A DNA stretch of 64,000 nt. Source: Marinomonas balearica. GTDB lineage: Bacteria; Pseudomonadota; Gammaproteobacteria; Pseudomonadales; Marinomonadaceae. Below the pieces are notes generated by a model. It did not search any database, was not told where the DNA came from, and saw only the letters and a program-made list of their open reading frames with translations. The stretch covers positions 248,001 through 312,000 of the forward strand of contig NZ_SNXC01000009.1 of assembly GCF_004362145.1 (NCBI RefSeq). The letters are read 5' to 3'. Below are positions 52,972 to 62,716 of this stretch, piece after piece (the stretch's first letter is position 1; each line of letters opens with the position of its first letter). The position numbers were made by a program, and so were the translations under genes.

Positions 52972-53205
52972 ATGTTAACCATCATTCTAGCATTCGTTTT
53001 AATGTTGTTGCTTGTAGCGGCAATGGCAGTTGGTGTCCTTATGGGTCGTAAACCGATTTCAGGTTCTTGCGGTGGTATGAGCGCACTGGGTATGGAAGTC
53101 GCTTGTGACATTTGTGGCGGAGATAAAGGAAAGTGCGAAAAGGAAACGAAGAAAGCACGCGCAGCCTCGGTCGATGACAGTCAATTTTACGATGCTTCCA
53201 AGTAA
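52972..53205 (+). CDS. nqrM: Na+-NQR maturation protein NqrM
   Basis: NqrM (77 residues) has an N-terminal helix and four cysteines: one in SGSCGGM, two in EVACDICGG and one in KGKCEKE. It is required to assemble the iron site of the NqrD/E subunits. It sits between apbE and sthA with a GGAGG site. Confidence 0.93.
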   Translation: MLTIILAFVLMLLLVAAMAVGVLMGRKPISGSCGGMSALGMEVACDICGGDKGKCEKETKKARAASVDDSQFYDASK

Positions 53206-53226
53206 AGATTAAATTAAGGGGAAATT

Positions 53227-54621
53227 ATGACCACTAGACATTACGATGTCGTTGTATTAGGAACAGGGCCTGCTGGGGAAGGTGCTGCTATGAACGCAGC
53301 CAAAGCGGGTAAACGTGTTGCAGTGGTGGAAGCGAGTCCAAAAGTGGGGGGAAGCTGTACTCATTTAGGTACAATTCCTTCAAAGGCACTTAGGCATGCA
53401 GTTAAAGAAATTATCGCCTTTAACACTAACCCGATGTTTAGGGATATTGGTGAGCCGCGTTGGTTTTCATTTCCTAAAGTGCTAAATCGCGCAAATAAAG
53501 TTATTGATAAGCAAGTTATGGGACGTACTGAATACTATGCCCGTAACCGCATTGATATCTTTTTTGGTCGAGGTCGCTTTAAAGACGCCAATACAATTGA
53601 GGTGAACACCTATGAGCAAGGACCAGAATTATTGGTCGCTGATAAGGTGGTCATAGCAACAGGTTCTCGCCCTTATAGACCAGAAAATATTGATTTTGAT
53701 CATCCGAGAATCTATTGCTCAGACACTATCTTGAGCTTAAATCATACCCCAAGGTCTTTAATTATATACGGTGCGGGTGTTATTGGTTCTGAGTACGCTT
53801 CTATCTTTTGTGGCTTAGGGGTTCGAGTTGAGCTTATTAACCCAGGTAAAAAGCTTTTAAGCTTCTTGGATGATGAGATTACGGATGCACTAAGTTATCA
53901 CCTTCGAGACAGTGGTGTATTGATTCGTCATAACGAAACTTACGACTCAGTAGAGACGACTGAACGCGGTGTTGTTATGCATATGACATCGGGTAAAAAA
54001 CTGCGTGCGGATGCTTTGTTGTTCTGTAATGGCCGCTCAGGGAATACTAAAGATCTTGGCTTGGAAGCCATTGGGTTGGATGCGAACGCGCGAGGCCAGT
54101 TAGCCGTTAATGATACGTATCAAACACAAGTTGAGCATGTATATGCTGCGGGTGATGTTATCGGATGGCCAAGTTTGGCGAGTGCAGCTTACGATCAAGG
54201 TCGGGCTGTAGCGGCAAATATGTTTGGTATCGAAGGAGGTCATTTCATCAGTGAGGTGCCAACTGGTATCTATACTATTCCTGAGATCAGTTCAGTTGGT
54301 AAAACTGAGGCTGAGTTAACCAGTGAAAAAGTGCCTTATGAAGTGGGTCGTGCATTCTTCAAAAATACCGCTCGTGCGCAAATTACTGACGAAGCAGTCG
54401 GGATGTTGAAAATTTTGTTCCATCGCGAATCACTTGAAATTTTGGGTATCCATTGTTTTGGTGACCAAGCGTCAGAGATCGTACACATCGGGCAGGCAAT
54501 TATGAAGCAGCCTGGTGAGCAAAATACACTTAAGTACTTTTTGAATACTACGTTTAACTATCCAACTATGGCAGAAGCGTATCGTGTCGCTGCCTTGAAT
54601 GGATTTAACCGAGTTTTTTAA
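53227..54621 (+). CDS. sthA: Soluble pyridine nucleotide transhydrogenase SthA
   Basis: SthA moves reducing equivalents between NADPH and NAD+. The 464-residue flavoprotein has the FAD motif [17 protein letters not shown], the NAD(P) motif [14 protein letters not shown] and the C-terminal dimer domain. As in true SthA, the redox disulfide of lipoamide-dehydrogenase relatives is absent: [14 protein letters not shown] has one cysteine followed by threonine. It is the last gene of the apbE-nqrM-sthA group. Confidence 0.95.
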   Translation: MTTRHYDVVVLGTGPAGEGAAMNAAKAGKRVAVVEASPKVGGSCTHLGTIPSKALRHAVKEIIAFNTNPMFRDIGEPRWFSFPKVLNRANKVIDKQVMGRTEYYARNRIDIFFGRGRFKDANTIEVNTYEQGPELLVADKVVIATGSRPYRPENIDFDHPRIYCSDTILSLNHTPRSLIIYGAGVIGSEYASIFCGLGVRVELINPGKKLLSFLDDEITDALSYHLRDSGVLIRHNETYDSVETTERGVVMHMTSGKKLRADALLFCNGRSGNTKDLGLEAIGLDANARGQLAVNDTYQTQVEHVYAAGDVIGWPSLASAAYDQGRAVAANMFGIEGGHFISEVPTGIYTIPEISSVGKTEAELTSEKVPYEVGRAFFKNTARAQITDEAVGMLKILFHRESLEILGIHCFGDQASEIVHIGQAIMKQPGEQNTLKYFLNTTFNYPTMAEAYRVAALNGFNRVF

Positions 54622-54643
54622 ATTGTATTGCCGTTCTAAACGC

Positions 54644-54681
54644 AAAAAAAACCGCTCTGAATAGTTCTGAGCGGTTTTTTT
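54644..54681. terminator. Bidirectional rho-independent terminator
   Basis: ACCGCTC pairs with GAGCGGT, flanked by an A-run before and a T-run after. It serves sthA (plus) and hpt (minus), which converge here. Confidence 0.9.
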
Positions 54682-54711
54682 ATGCTTTGGAATAAATATC
54701 AGGTGTTTTTA

Positions 54712-55269
54712 CTAAGTGCCTTTTACTGCGTAAATACCTTTCAGGTTTCTGAAGTAGCCTTTGTAATCCATTCCATAGCCGAATAAAAACCTATCTTCAA
54801 CCTCTGCACCGACATACTCAGGTGTCATTTCAACTTTTCGATCGTGCAGTTTATTGACTGTCGTTGCGCAAGAAACGGTTTTTGCTCCGTTCTCTTTAAA
54901 CCACTCAACAATGGCTTTTAGTGTGTGCCCTTGGTCAAAAATATCATCCATGACTAAAATATGTCGATCTTTGAAGTCAGATTGAGGGTAGCTGTGCCAC
55001 TTTAGTTCAACTTGTCCTTCCAGTTCCATTCCATATCGTGTCGCATGAACGTAATCCAGTTCAAGAGGGAATTGTAGCTTTTCGAGAAGGGCTGCGGTTG
55101 GTATTAGTCCGCCATTCATGACGCAAATTACGATAGGAAGCTTATCGCCATAATCTTTGGTGATTTGGTTCGCTATTTTATCGATTGCGCTATCCAGTTG
55201 TTCTGCATTTATTAGGCAGTCTGCTTCTTCAAGAATGGTGTTTAGTTCTTCAATTTTTTGAATGGTCAT
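54712..55269 (-). CDS. hpt: Hypoxanthine-guanine phosphoribosyltransferase
   Basis: The purine-salvage enzyme (185 residues) turns hypoxanthine or guanine plus PRPP into the nucleotide. The PRPP loop is LVMDDIFDQGHTLK, and CVMNGGLIPTAALLEKL is the other phosphate loop. The aromatic C-terminal region holds the base (FLFGYGMDYKGYFRNL). It is a single gene convergent with sthA. Confidence 0.9.
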   Translation of the reverse strand: MTIQKIEELNTILEEADCLINAEQLDSAIDKIANQITKDYGDKLPIVICVMNGGLIPTAALLEKLQFPLELDYVHATRYGMELEGQVELKWHSYPQSDFKDRHILVMDDIFDQGHTLKAIVEWFKENGAKTVSCATTVNKLHDRKVEMTPEYVGAEVEDRFLFGYGMDYKGYFRNLKGIYAVKGT

Positions 55270-55320
55270 ATTTTATGGTTCACAAATAACAAGTAGGGTG
55301 ATTTTAACCTATCGGCTGAA

Positions 55321-56145
55321 TTATTGCGATTCATGCCATTCGTGTAATGTAGCGTTTAAGCAAATAGTTGCCAATGCAATGGCCCAGCTTGCTTGTAGCC
55401 AAACCAAAAAAATAGGTAGGGCAGCGAAAGCTCCATAAATCACCTGATAATTTGCAAAAAACTGAGCGAAATTCGCAAAAATGGTGTTGAGTAATATGAG
55501 TAGCGATGCGCCGAAGGCAGAACAAATAAGTGAAAGTTTGATTGATGTGTTGGTGTTTGGTGCAAGGTAATTGAGCAAAAGGAGCATAAAGGTATAAATG
55601 GCAAATTTACCGAAGTCAAAAAGTTTGTCGGTAAAGTGGCTTAGCTCGATGCCAGCAAGTTGGAAGGAAATCAGAGCTCCGTATAAGCTCAGTGAGGCCG
55701 CTAAAAGTATGGGACCCAAGGTGAGTATGGCCCAATATGTGAGTAGTTTGTCTTTTATGGAGCGTTTTTGGTGGATGTCCCAGATTGCTTGAACACTGTT
55801 TTCAAAACTGTTTAGTAACAAGAGTGCGGTAACGAGCAGTGTGACGAAGCCTGCGAGTGATAAGTTTTTTGCTTGATCTGAAAAGCTAAGTAAATAGGAG
55901 ATAACTTCATTGCTGCTGCCCGGAGCCAAATTTGATTCTATAAAGCTAATCAATGTGGTTTCAAGAGAGCTCAGGGCAGGAGTTAAGCTTAATATGCCAA
56001 ATATTATGGTAATGATCGGCACTGCTGCTAGGAGGGAAGCTAGCGTGAGTTGAGACGCTTTTTGAGATACAGCGCTTTTATTAAATCGACTGACTGCTTT
56101 TTTTAAGATGTCGAAAGCATTTGATCTGATTTGTGTTGCGTGCAT
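55321..56145 (-). CDS. YihY/BrkB-family inner-membrane protein
   Basis: The protein (274 residues) has about six helices. It carries YihY/UPF0761 hallmarks: ASQLTLASLLAAVPIITIIFG, FENSVQAIWDIHQKRS and FVWLQASWAIALATICLNA. The family was long called ribonuclease BN, which is now considered wrong; its role is unknown. Only a weak ribosome binding site is seen. Confidence 0.88.
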   Translation of the reverse strand: MHATQIRSNAFDILKKAVSRFNKSAVSQKASQLTLASLLAAVPIITIIFGILSLTPALSSLETTLISFIESNLAPGSSNEVISYLLSFSDQAKNLSLAGFVTLLVTALLLLNSFENSVQAIWDIHQKRSIKDKLLTYWAILTLGPILLAASLSLYGALISFQLAGIELSHFTDKLFDFGKFAIYTFMLLLLNYLAPNTNTSIKLSLICSAFGASLLILLNTIFANFAQFFANYQVIYGAFAALPIFLVWLQASWAIALATICLNATLHEWHESQ

Positions 56146-56215
56146 GCTAATTGGTTATCCGGTCATACATTATTATTGAAATGTGCAAGAAAAGATCGCA
56201 ATGCACACTGATAGT

Positions 56216-56244
56216 GCAAGATGCAATATTATGGCGCATCTTGC
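56216..56244. repeat. Inverted repeat
   Basis: GCAAGATGC is perfectly complementary to GCATCTTGC across 11 bases. It sits just before a promoter-like element, and upstream of the minus-strand brkB gene. It may be an operator or a hairpin. Confidence 0.4.
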
Positions 56245-56279
56245 TTGCGTTAGTCTGTATTCGAGGATACTATATAACC

Positions 56280-56396
56280 GTTCCTTTTGTGATATTTGTT
56301 CCGTTGATTAGCTAAGTATTTTCTTGGTTTTTTTTACGGTTCCTTGGTGACAAAATGTCATATTTTCAGCCCAGTTTATTAAAACTGGGCTTTTTT
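56280..56396 (+). ncRNA. Candidate small RNA
   Basis: A promoter-like pair (TTGCGT at 56245-56250, 17-base spacer, TACTAT at 56268-56273) would start RNA near 56280. The next signal is a strong terminator at 56369-56396, with no open reading frame between. That gives a transcript of about 117 bases. I do not recognise its family. Confidence 0.35.
56369..56396 (+). terminator. Orphan rho-independent terminator
   Basis: GCCCAGTTT pairs with AAACTGGGC around a 4-base loop, then six T residues. No plus-strand protein gene ends upstream of it for over 1.7 kb, which is the reason to suspect an RNA gene. Confidence 0.85.
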
Positions 56397-56464
56397 ATAT
56401 CTTTCTGTTGACGGGACACGATCGATCTCTATAATAGCCCACCACGAAAAACGTAATGAGTTTT

Positions 56465-56541
56465 GCGCCTGTAGCTCAGTTGGATAGAGCATCCGCCTTC
56501 TAAGCGGACGGTCAGGGGTTCGAATCCCTTCAGGCGCGCCA
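56465..56541 (+). tRNA. tRNA-Arg (anticodon TCT)
   Basis: The cloverleaf is complete: acceptor GCGCCTG with CAGGCGC, D-arm with AGCTCAGTTGGATAGAGC, anticodon stem TCCGC/GCGGA around CTTCTAA, and T-arm with GGTTCGAATCC. CCA is encoded. The anticodon TCT reads AGA/AGG. Confidence 0.97.
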
Positions 56542-56658
56542 TTTCAGCCCATTGCTTTAATGTAATCAAATTTTGGCTTTGTTGATTGTTTTGCTTACTA
56601 AAGATTTTCATCTGCTGCCTACGTCAACAAATAAAGCAAACTCCCAAGAGGAAGTTTT

Positions 56659-57996
56659 ATGCAAGTTTCAGTAGAGACAACGTCTCCTATCGAACGCGTA
56701 CTTACCATCAGTGTTCCTGCTGCGCGAATTGAAGAAAAAGTAAGCTCTGAAGTCGCTAAAACCGCTAAAACCGTTCGTATCGACGGTTTCCGTAAAGGTA
56801 AAGTGCCAGTAAGTGTTGTTAAAAAGCGTTACGGCAAAGGTATTCGCCTGGAAGCGGTAGAGCAAATTATGCGTGATGCGTATATTGAAGCTGTTCAAGC
56901 TGAATCTATCCAGCCAGCGGGTATGCCGTCTATCGAACCTAAAAACATCGAAGAAGGTTCTGATCTAGAATTCACTGCAAAAGTTGAAGTTTACCCAACG
57001 ATTGAGTTGGCTGATGCAGCGAAACTTGAAGCAAAACGTGTAAACTCTGATGTAACTGAAGCAGACGTTGATACAATGCTAGAGACTCTTCGCAAGCAAA
57101 ATGCAGAGTGGACAGCTGTTGAGCGTGAAGCGAAAGATGGCGATCAAGTTACAATCGATTTTGAAGGTTTCATCGGCGATGAAGCATTCGAAGGCGGTAA
57201 AGCAGATGACCACAAATTGGTTTTAGGCTCTAATACAATGATCCCAGGTTTTGAATCTGGCGTAGAGGGTATTAAAGCAGGAGAAGAGCGTACTATTGAA
57301 GTAACCTTCCCTGAAGACTACCAAGCTGAAAACCTTAAAGGTCAAGTGGCTACATTTAAAATTGCTGCTAAAGAAGTTGCAGAGCAAATTTTGCCTGAAC
57401 TGAATGACGAATTCGCTGAGAAATTTGGTCTTGGTGATGAGCCTACTTTAGAAGCTCTTCGCGCTGAAGTTAGCAAAAATATGGAGCGTGAGCTTAGCCA
57501 AGCGGTTAAAGCTAAATTGAAAAACAGCTTGTTCGACAGCCTACTAGCTAACAACGATCTTGACGTTCCAGCTTCATTGGTAGATCAAGAAGTTGATGGC
57601 CTACGAGAGCAAGCTGCACGTCAGTTTGGCGGTCAAGGTTTCGACGCATCTCAATTACCAGCTGAGTTGTTCCAAGACGAAGCGACAAAGCGTGCTAAAC
57701 TTGGACTGTTAATCTCTGAAGTTATCAAGCAGAATGAGCTAAGCGTAGATGATGATCGTGTTAAAGCTTTCTTGGAAGATATGGCGCAAGCCTACCAAGA
57801 GCCTCAACAAGTAGTTGAATTCTACCTAAACAACAAAGAACAGTTAGCTCAAGTTCAATCTGCTGTACTTGAAGAGCAAGTTGTTGATAAACTTTTAGAA
57901 AGCGCTCAAGTGGAAGAAGTCACTTTGGGCTACGAAGACGCTATCAAGCCAGATGCGCCAGCCGCTGCTGAAGCAGTAGAAGGCGAAGAAGCATAA
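56659..57996 (+). CDS. tig: Trigger factor, ribosome-associated chaperone
   Basis: Trigger factor holds nascent chains at the ribosome exit. The 445 residues include the ribosome-binding motif GFRKGKVP near residue 44, an FKBP-type proline isomerase domain (about 150-240, DQVTIDFEGFIGDEAFEGG) and the helical C-terminal cradle. The tail is acidic and Ala-rich. It precedes clpP, clpX and lon, the usual proteostasis order. A terminator separates it from clpP. Confidence 0.97.
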   Translation: MQVSVETTSPIERVLTISVPAARIEEKVSSEVAKTAKTVRIDGFRKGKVPVSVVKKRYGKGIRLEAVEQIMRDAYIEAVQAESIQPAGMPSIEPKNIEEGSDLEFTAKVEVYPTIELADAAKLEAKRVNSDVTEADVDTMLETLRKQNAEWTAVEREAKDGDQVTIDFEGFIGDEAFEGGKADDHKLVLGSNTMIPGFESGVEGIKAGEERTIEVTFPEDYQAENLKGQVATFKIAAKEVAEQILPELNDEFAEKFGLGDEPTLEALRAEVSKNMERELSQAVKAKLKNSLFDSLLANNDLDVPASLVDQEVDGLREQAARQFGGQGFDASQLPAELFQDEATKRAKLGLLISEVIKQNELSVDDDRVKAFLEDMAQAYQEPQQVVEFYLNNKEQLAQVQSAVLEEQVVDKLLESAQVEEVTLGYEDAIKPDAPAAAEAVEGEEA

Positions 57997-58021
57997 GTTT
58001 TAGCTTATAATTCTACACAAG

Positions 58022-58053
58022 GCCGATATAGCGTATGCTATGTCGGCTTTTTT
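58022..58053 (+). terminator. Rho-independent terminator between tig and clpP
   Basis: GCCGATATAGC pairs with GCTATGTCGGC (one G-T) around a 4-base loop, followed by six T residues. clpP therefore needs readthrough or its own promoter. Confidence 0.85.
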
Positions 58054-58071
58054 GTTTTTAAGGAATGCAAT

Positions 58072-58704
58072 ATGAATTTAATGACCCCGACTACTGGTCC
58101 TGTAGCGATTACAAGTAACGGCCTTGTCCCTATGGTTATCGAGCAAACTGCTCGTGGTGAACGGTCTTTCGATATCTATTCTCGTCTGCTTAAAGAAAGG
58201 GTTATTTTCCTCGTTGGCCAAGTAGAAGATCACATGGCAAATTTGGTCGTAGCGCAATTACTGTTTCTCGAATCCGAGAATCCAGATAAGGATATCCATT
58301 TGTATATAAATTCTCCGGGTGGTTCGGTTACCGCTGGGATGTCGATTTATGACACAATGCAATTTATCAAACCTGATGTGAGCACAATGTGTATCGGTCA
58401 GGCTGCGAGCATGGGAGCGCTTTTGTTGACAGCAGGTGCTGCCGGCAAACGTTACTGCTTGCCTAATTCACGAGTTATGATTCATCAGCCGCTTGGAGGT
58501 TATCAAGGTCAGGCATCTGATATCGAAATTCATACTCGCGAAATTTTGTCTATCAAGCATCGTTTGAATGAAATTATTGCGCATCATACTGGTCAGCCAA
58601 TTGAGAAGGTTGCAGAAGATACCGATCGCGATAATTTTATGAATCCTGAATCTGCTAAAGAATATGGATTGATTGACGATATTTTAGAAAAGCGTCTAGC
58701 TTAA
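58072..58704 (+). CDS. clpP: ATP-dependent Clp protease proteolytic subunit
   Basis: ClpP (210 residues) forms the tetradecameric protease chamber used by ClpX. The catalytic serine is S113 in [14 protein letters not shown] and the histidine H138 in MIHQPLGG; the aspartate lies in the DRDNFMNP region. The N-terminal 15 or so residues are probably the self-cleaved propeptide. clpX follows 20 bases later. AAGGAA precedes the ATG. Confidence 0.97.
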   Translation: MNLMTPTTGPVAITSNGLVPMVIEQTARGERSFDIYSRLLKERVIFLVGQVEDHMANLVVAQLLFLESENPDKDIHLYINSPGGSVTAGMSIYDTMQFIKPDVSTMCIGQAASMGALLLTAGAAGKRYCLPNSRVMIHQPLGGYQGQASDIEIHTREILSIKHRLNEIIAHHTGQPIEKVAEDTDRDNFMNPESAKEYGLIDDILEKRLA

Positions 58705-58724
58705 ATTAGTAAGGGTGGGATTTA

Positions 58725-60008
58725 ATGTCTGATGATAAGTTTAGCCGAGGTGACCACTCTGATCGGCTGCTTTATTGTTCGTTTTGTGGCAAAAGCCAGG
58801 ACGAAGTTAGAAAATTAATTGCGGGACCTTCCGTTTACATTTGCAATGAGTGTGTTGATTTATGCAACAATATTATCACTCAAGAGTTGATGCAAACTGA
58901 TGAGTCTGAAGAATCTGGTGATGAGCTTCCTACACCGCTTAAATTGAGTACGTCTCTTGATGACTACGTTATTGGGCAAGATCGCGCTAAAAAGGTTTTA
59001 GCGGTTGCGGTCTATAACCATTATAAGCGTTTACGTCATCAAGGTGCGAAAGATGCTCCGGTTGAGTTGGGTAAAAGTAATATTCTTTTAATTGGCCCGA
59101 CGGGTAGTGGTAAAACACTTCTTGCACAGACGCTCGCACGCGTATTGGATGTGCCATTTACAATTGCGGATGCGACTACGCTTACTGAAGCGGGTTACGT
59201 GGGCGAGGATGTAGAGAATATCATCCAGAAACTGCTTCAAAACTGTGATTACGATGTAGAGAAAGCGCAACGTGGTATCGTTTATATTGACGAAATCGAT
59301 AAAATTTCTCGCAAATCCGATAACCCATCTATTACTCGTGATGTATCTGGTGAAGGTGTTCAGCAGGCCCTCTTGAAGCTTATTGAGGGGACTGTCGCTT
59401 CTGTTCCTCCTCAAGGTGGTCGTAAACACCCTCAGCAGGAGTTTTTGCAAGTAGATACGTCTAACATCTTGTTTATTTGTGGCGGTGCATTTGCAGGGCT
59501 TGAGCGTGTTATCAGTGATCGTACTGAGAAGAGTAGTATTGGCTTCTCTGCGACCGTGAAAAGCAAAGATGAAGACCGTTCTTTCTCTGAAGCAGTGCAT
59601 CAAGTAGAAACAGAAGATCTAGTGAAGTTTGGTTTGATCCCCGAGTTTGTAGGTCGATTGCCTGTTGTTGCTACTTTATCTGAACTGGATGAAGAAGCGC
59701 TGATGACAATTCTTAGTGAGCCAAAAAATGCTCTGACTAAGCAATATCAGCACTTGTTTGATCTTGAAGGTGTTGAGCTTGAATTTACTGAGGACTCTTT
59801 ACGTGAAGCGGCTCATTTGGCATTAGAGCGTAAAACGGGTGCTCGTGGTTTGCGAAGCATTCTTGAATCTGCGCTGTTGGATTGCATGTATGAACTTCCA
59901 AACAGATCAGATGTTGTTAAAGTTGTGATGGATGGCGCGTCTATTCGTGGTGAAACTACGCCTTTGATGCTTTTAGAGAAAGAAGACTCTGCAGCAAATA
60001 ATGGCTAA
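58725..60008 (+). CDS. clpX: ATP-dependent Clp protease ATP-binding subunit ClpX
   Basis: ClpX (427 residues) unfolds substrates and feeds ClpP. It has an N-terminal zinc-binding domain with C18, C21, C40 and C43; Walker A GPTGSGKT at 124-131; Walker [10 protein letters not shown]; and a sensor-2 arginine region [10 protein letters not shown]. The IGF loop for ClpP docking is seen as IGFSATV. It is co-transcribed with clpP and ends before a terminator. Confidence 0.97.
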   Translation: MSDDKFSRGDHSDRLLYCSFCGKSQDEVRKLIAGPSVYICNECVDLCNNIITQELMQTDESEESGDELPTPLKLSTSLDDYVIGQDRAKKVLAVAVYNHYKRLRHQGAKDAPVELGKSNILLIGPTGSGKTLLAQTLARVLDVPFTIADATTLTEAGYVGEDVENIIQKLLQNCDYDVEKAQRGIVYIDEIDKISRKSDNPSITRDVSGEGVQQALLKLIEGTVASVPPQGGRKHPQQEFLQVDTSNILFICGGAFAGLERVISDRTEKSSIGFSATVKSKDEDRSFSEAVHQVETEDLVKFGLIPEFVGRLPVVATLSELDEEALMTILSEPKNALTKQYQHLFDLEGVELEFTEDSLREAAHLALERKTGARGLRSILESALLDCMYELPNRSDVVKVVMDGASIRGETTPLMLLEKEDSAANNG

Positions 60009-60030
60009 CCCGCGTAATAACTAGCGATCA

Positions 60031-60063
60031 AAAACCGAGTTGCGAAAGCAACTCGGTTTTTTT
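60031..60063 (+). terminator. Rho-independent terminator after clpX
   Basis: AAAACCGAGTTGC pairs with its complement around a GAAA tetraloop, followed by T residues. It separates clpPX from lon. Confidence 0.92.
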
Positions 60064-60117
60064 ATGGCAAAGTATTTGCTAAATATGGATAAGAGATCCA
60101 ATACTTAGAACGAAACG

Positions 60118-60145
60118 CTTGTAATTTCTCCCTTTGTCCCAATCT
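60118..60145 (+). promoter_or_regulatory. Candidate heat-shock (sigma-32) promoter of lon
   Basis: CTTGTAA, a 13-base spacer and CCCAATCT resemble the sigma-32 consensus (CTTGAA and CCCCATNT). It lies about 60 bases before the lon start, as expected for this heat-shock protease. Confidence 0.55.
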
Positions 60146-60207
60146 CTATATAACAAAGCTTGTCGCGATTAATTATTATAGGTTTGCGACCCAGATTGGA
60201 AAATAAT

Positions 60208-62595
60208 ATGTCGAATACACTAACACTCCCTATGTTACCTCTACGTGATGTAGTGGTTTATCCCCATATGGTGCTTCCATTATTTGTTGGGCGCACAAAA
60301 TCAATCGAGGCGCTTGAGGCGGCTATGGATGACGACAAGCTCGTTTTCCTTGTTGCGCAGCAAGATGCTTCAAAAGATGACCCTATTCAGGCGGATCTCT
60401 ATGAGGTCGGTACGGTTGCAAAAATTATGCAGCTGTTGCGCCTTCCAGATGGAACGGTAAAAGTTCTTGTAGAAGGTAAGTACCGAGCAAATCTACAGTC
60501 ATTGTCTGACGGTGAAGTCTTTATTACGGCAACTGTCGAAGAGTTGGCGTCTTCAGACGAAGATCAGTCTGAGTACGATGCAATTCGAAATGCGCTTCTT
60601 AAACAGTTAGATGAGTATGTTTCTGGCAGTAAGCGCATTCCTAGTGAAGTCGTTACTTCTGTAAAATCCATCGATGACTTGTCGAAGCTTATCGACAGCA
60701 TTACTGGGCATATGAGTCTAAAGCTTGAAGACAAACAGAAAGTCCTTGAACTTATTTCGCTGATAGAGCGAGGCGAGTATTTAATGGGCTTAATGGATGG
60801 TGAGCTAGACATTGCTCATTTAGAGAAAAGCATCCGCAGTCGCGTTAAAAAGCAAATGGAGCGAAGCCAGCGTGAGTACTATTTGAATGAGCAAATGAAA
60901 GCCATTCAGAAAGAGCTTGGCGATATGGATGAGGGCGGAAATGAGCTCGATATGCTTCAGGAAAAAATTATTGAAGCAGGTATGACAGATGAAGCAACTG
61001 AAAAGGCTGAGTCTGAGCTTAAGAAATTGAAGATGATGTCGCCTATGTCTGCGGAAGCGACAGTGGTACGTGGTTATATTGACTGGCTTATTTCACTCCC
61101 TTGGAAAAAACGCTCTAAAGTACGCAACGACTTAGCGTACGCGGAGAAAGTGTTAAACCAAGATCATTACGGTTTGCAGGATGTTAAAGAACGTATATTG
61201 GAGTTCTTGGCGGTTCAGCAACGTGTTAAAAAAGTAAAAGGGCCTGTGCTGTGTTTGGTTGGGCCTCCTGGTGTGGGTAAAACTTCACTCGGTCAATCCA
61301 TAGCGAAGGCGGTAAATCGCAAATATGTGCGTATGGCACTGGGTGGTGTAAGGGATGAAGCTGAGATCCGTGGTCATCGTCGTACTTACATCGGTTCAAT
61401 GCCTGGTAAGTTGCTTCAGAAGCTGGCTAAAGTAAAAGTTAAGAACCCTTTATTCCTGCTTGATGAAATAGATAAGTTGGGAATGGATCATCGGGGTGAC
61501 CCTGCTTCCGCATTATTGGAAGTGCTAGATCCAGAACAGAATCACACTTTCAATGATCATTATTTGGAAGTCGATTACGATCTTTCTGATGTTATGTTCA
61601 TTTGTACGTCAAACAGTATGAACATTCCTGGTCCTTTATTGGATCGTATGGAAGTGATTCGAATCCCAGGTTACACAGAGGATGAGAAGCTCAATATTGC
61701 AAAACGTTACCTATTGCCAAAGCAGGTTAAATTAGCTGGTTTGAAACAAGTTGAAATTTCTGTTTCAGACGAAGCGATTATGGATGTTGTTCGTTATTAC
61801 ACCAAAGAAGCGGGTGTCCGCGGTTTGGAGCGAGAATTAAGCAAGATTTGTCGTCGTGTGGTTAAACAGCAAGCATTAAGCAAAGATAAAAACACGGTAG
61901 AAGTGACATCTGATAACTTAGAAGAGTTCTCCGGTGTACGCAAATTTAGCTATGGTAAAGCGGAAGATAAAAACCAAATTGGTCAAGTTACTGGATTGGC
62001 GTGGACATCAGTTGGTGGAGAGTTGCTTACCATCGAAGCTGCTGGAGTGCCGGGTAAAGGGCGTCACGTGAAAACGGGTTCACTTGGTGATGTAATGCAG
62101 GAATCTATTCAAGCTGCTCTTACGGTTGTCAGAAGTCGCTCGCTCGCTTTAGGTATTGATGAAGATTTTCATGAGAAAGTAGACCTTCATTTACACGTTC
62201 CAGAAGGCGCTACACCTAAAGATGGTCCAAGTGCGGGTATCGCGATGTGTACTGCAATGGTTTCAGTGCTTGCAAAAGTGCCTGTAAAAGCTTCTGTTGC
62301 TATGACCGGTGAAATCACACTTCGTGGTGAGGTCCTTCCTATCGGCGGTCTTAAAGAGAAATTGCTGGCGGCCCATCGAGGTGGAATTAAGACGATTATT
62401 ATCCCGAAAGAGAACGCTCGGGACCTTAAAGAAATTCCTGACAATATCGTCGCGGATATGGAAATTGTGCCTGTAAAATGGATCGATGAGGTGTTGGATG
62501 TCGCATTAGAGTATATTCCTTCACCAAAAGAGGCAAAAACTGCTTCAACACAGGAAAAAACTGTTGATGAACAAGAAACTGTAAGTCATCATTAG
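60208..62595 (+). CDS. lon: ATP-dependent protease Lon
   Basis: Lon degrades misfolded and short-lived regulatory proteins. The 795 residues (Escherichia coli 784) contain the N-terminal substrate domain (LPMLPLRDVVVYPHMVLPLF), the AAA+ module with Walker A GPPGVGKTS, and the protease domain. The catalytic dyad is S675 in DGPSAGIAM and K718 in GGLKEKLLAAHRGG. I use ATG 60208, since the family begins here; an in-frame upstream ATG would add 16 residues. hupB follows, as in many gammaproteobacteria. Confidence 0.96.
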   Translation: MSNTLTLPMLPLRDVVVYPHMVLPLFVGRTKSIEALEAAMDDDKLVFLVAQQDASKDDPIQADLYEVGTVAKIMQLLRLPDGTVKVLVEGKYRANLQSLSDGEVFITATVEELASSDEDQSEYDAIRNALLKQLDEYVSGSKRIPSEVVTSVKSIDDLSKLIDSITGHMSLKLEDKQKVLELISLIERGEYLMGLMDGELDIAHLEKSIRSRVKKQMERSQREYYLNEQMKAIQKELGDMDEGGNELDMLQEKIIEAGMTDEATEKAESELKKLKMMSPMSAEATVVRGYIDWLISLPWKKRSKVRNDLAYAEKVLNQDHYGLQDVKERILEFLAVQQRVKKVKGPVLCLVGPPGVGKTSLGQSIAKAVNRKYVRMALGGVRDEAEIRGHRRTYIGSMPGKLLQKLAKVKVKNPLFLLDEIDKLGMDHRGDPASALLEVLDPEQNHTFNDHYLEVDYDLSDVMFICTSNSMNIPGPLLDRMEVIRIPGYTEDEKLNIAKRYLLPKQVKLAGLKQVEISVSDEAIMDVVRYYTKEAGVRGLERELSKICRRVVKQQALSKDKNTVEVTSDNLEEFSGVRKFSYGKAEDKNQIGQVTGLAWTSVGGELLTIEAAGVPGKGRHVKTGSLGDVMQESIQAALTVVRSRSLALGIDEDFHEKVDLHLHVPEGATPKDGPSAGIAMCTAMVSVLAKVPVKASVAMTGEITLRGEVLPIGGLKEKLLAAHRGGIKTIIIPKENARDLKEIPDNIVADMEIVPVKWIDEVLDVALEYIPSPKEAKTASTQEKTVDEQETVSHH

Positions 62596-62646
62596 GCCAG
62601 TTCCCTGTGTTGGCAGGGTATAGGAAGGGCTTGTGTTTATGCTCGA

Positions 62647-62679
62647 CTTAATCGGAGTACATTTTCCATTCCGATTAAG
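62647..62679. promoter_or_regulatory. Perfect inverted repeat upstream of hupB
   Basis: CTTAATCGGA is perfectly complementary to TCCGATTAAG across 13 bases. It lies 38-70 bases before hupB, without a T-run. It may be a hupB operator or leader hairpin, or a weak lon terminator. Confidence 0.45.
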
Positions 62680-62716
62680 ATTCTAAGGAACCACGAAAAT
62701 ACTGAAGGGGTACAAC

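Larger units (their letters stand above)
56146..56464. other. Intergenic stretch before tRNA-Arg
   Basis: These 319 bases hold the minus-strand brkB promoter area, an inverted repeat at 56216-56244, a plus-strand promoter-like element, and an orphan terminator at 56369-56396. No protein gene is supported. Confidence 0.5.

Noticed and set aside
56429..56611. Minus-strand frame encoding a peptide with MARLKGFEPLTVRLEGGCS
   Set aside because: It is the reverse complement of tRNA-Arg, a well-known false protein call.
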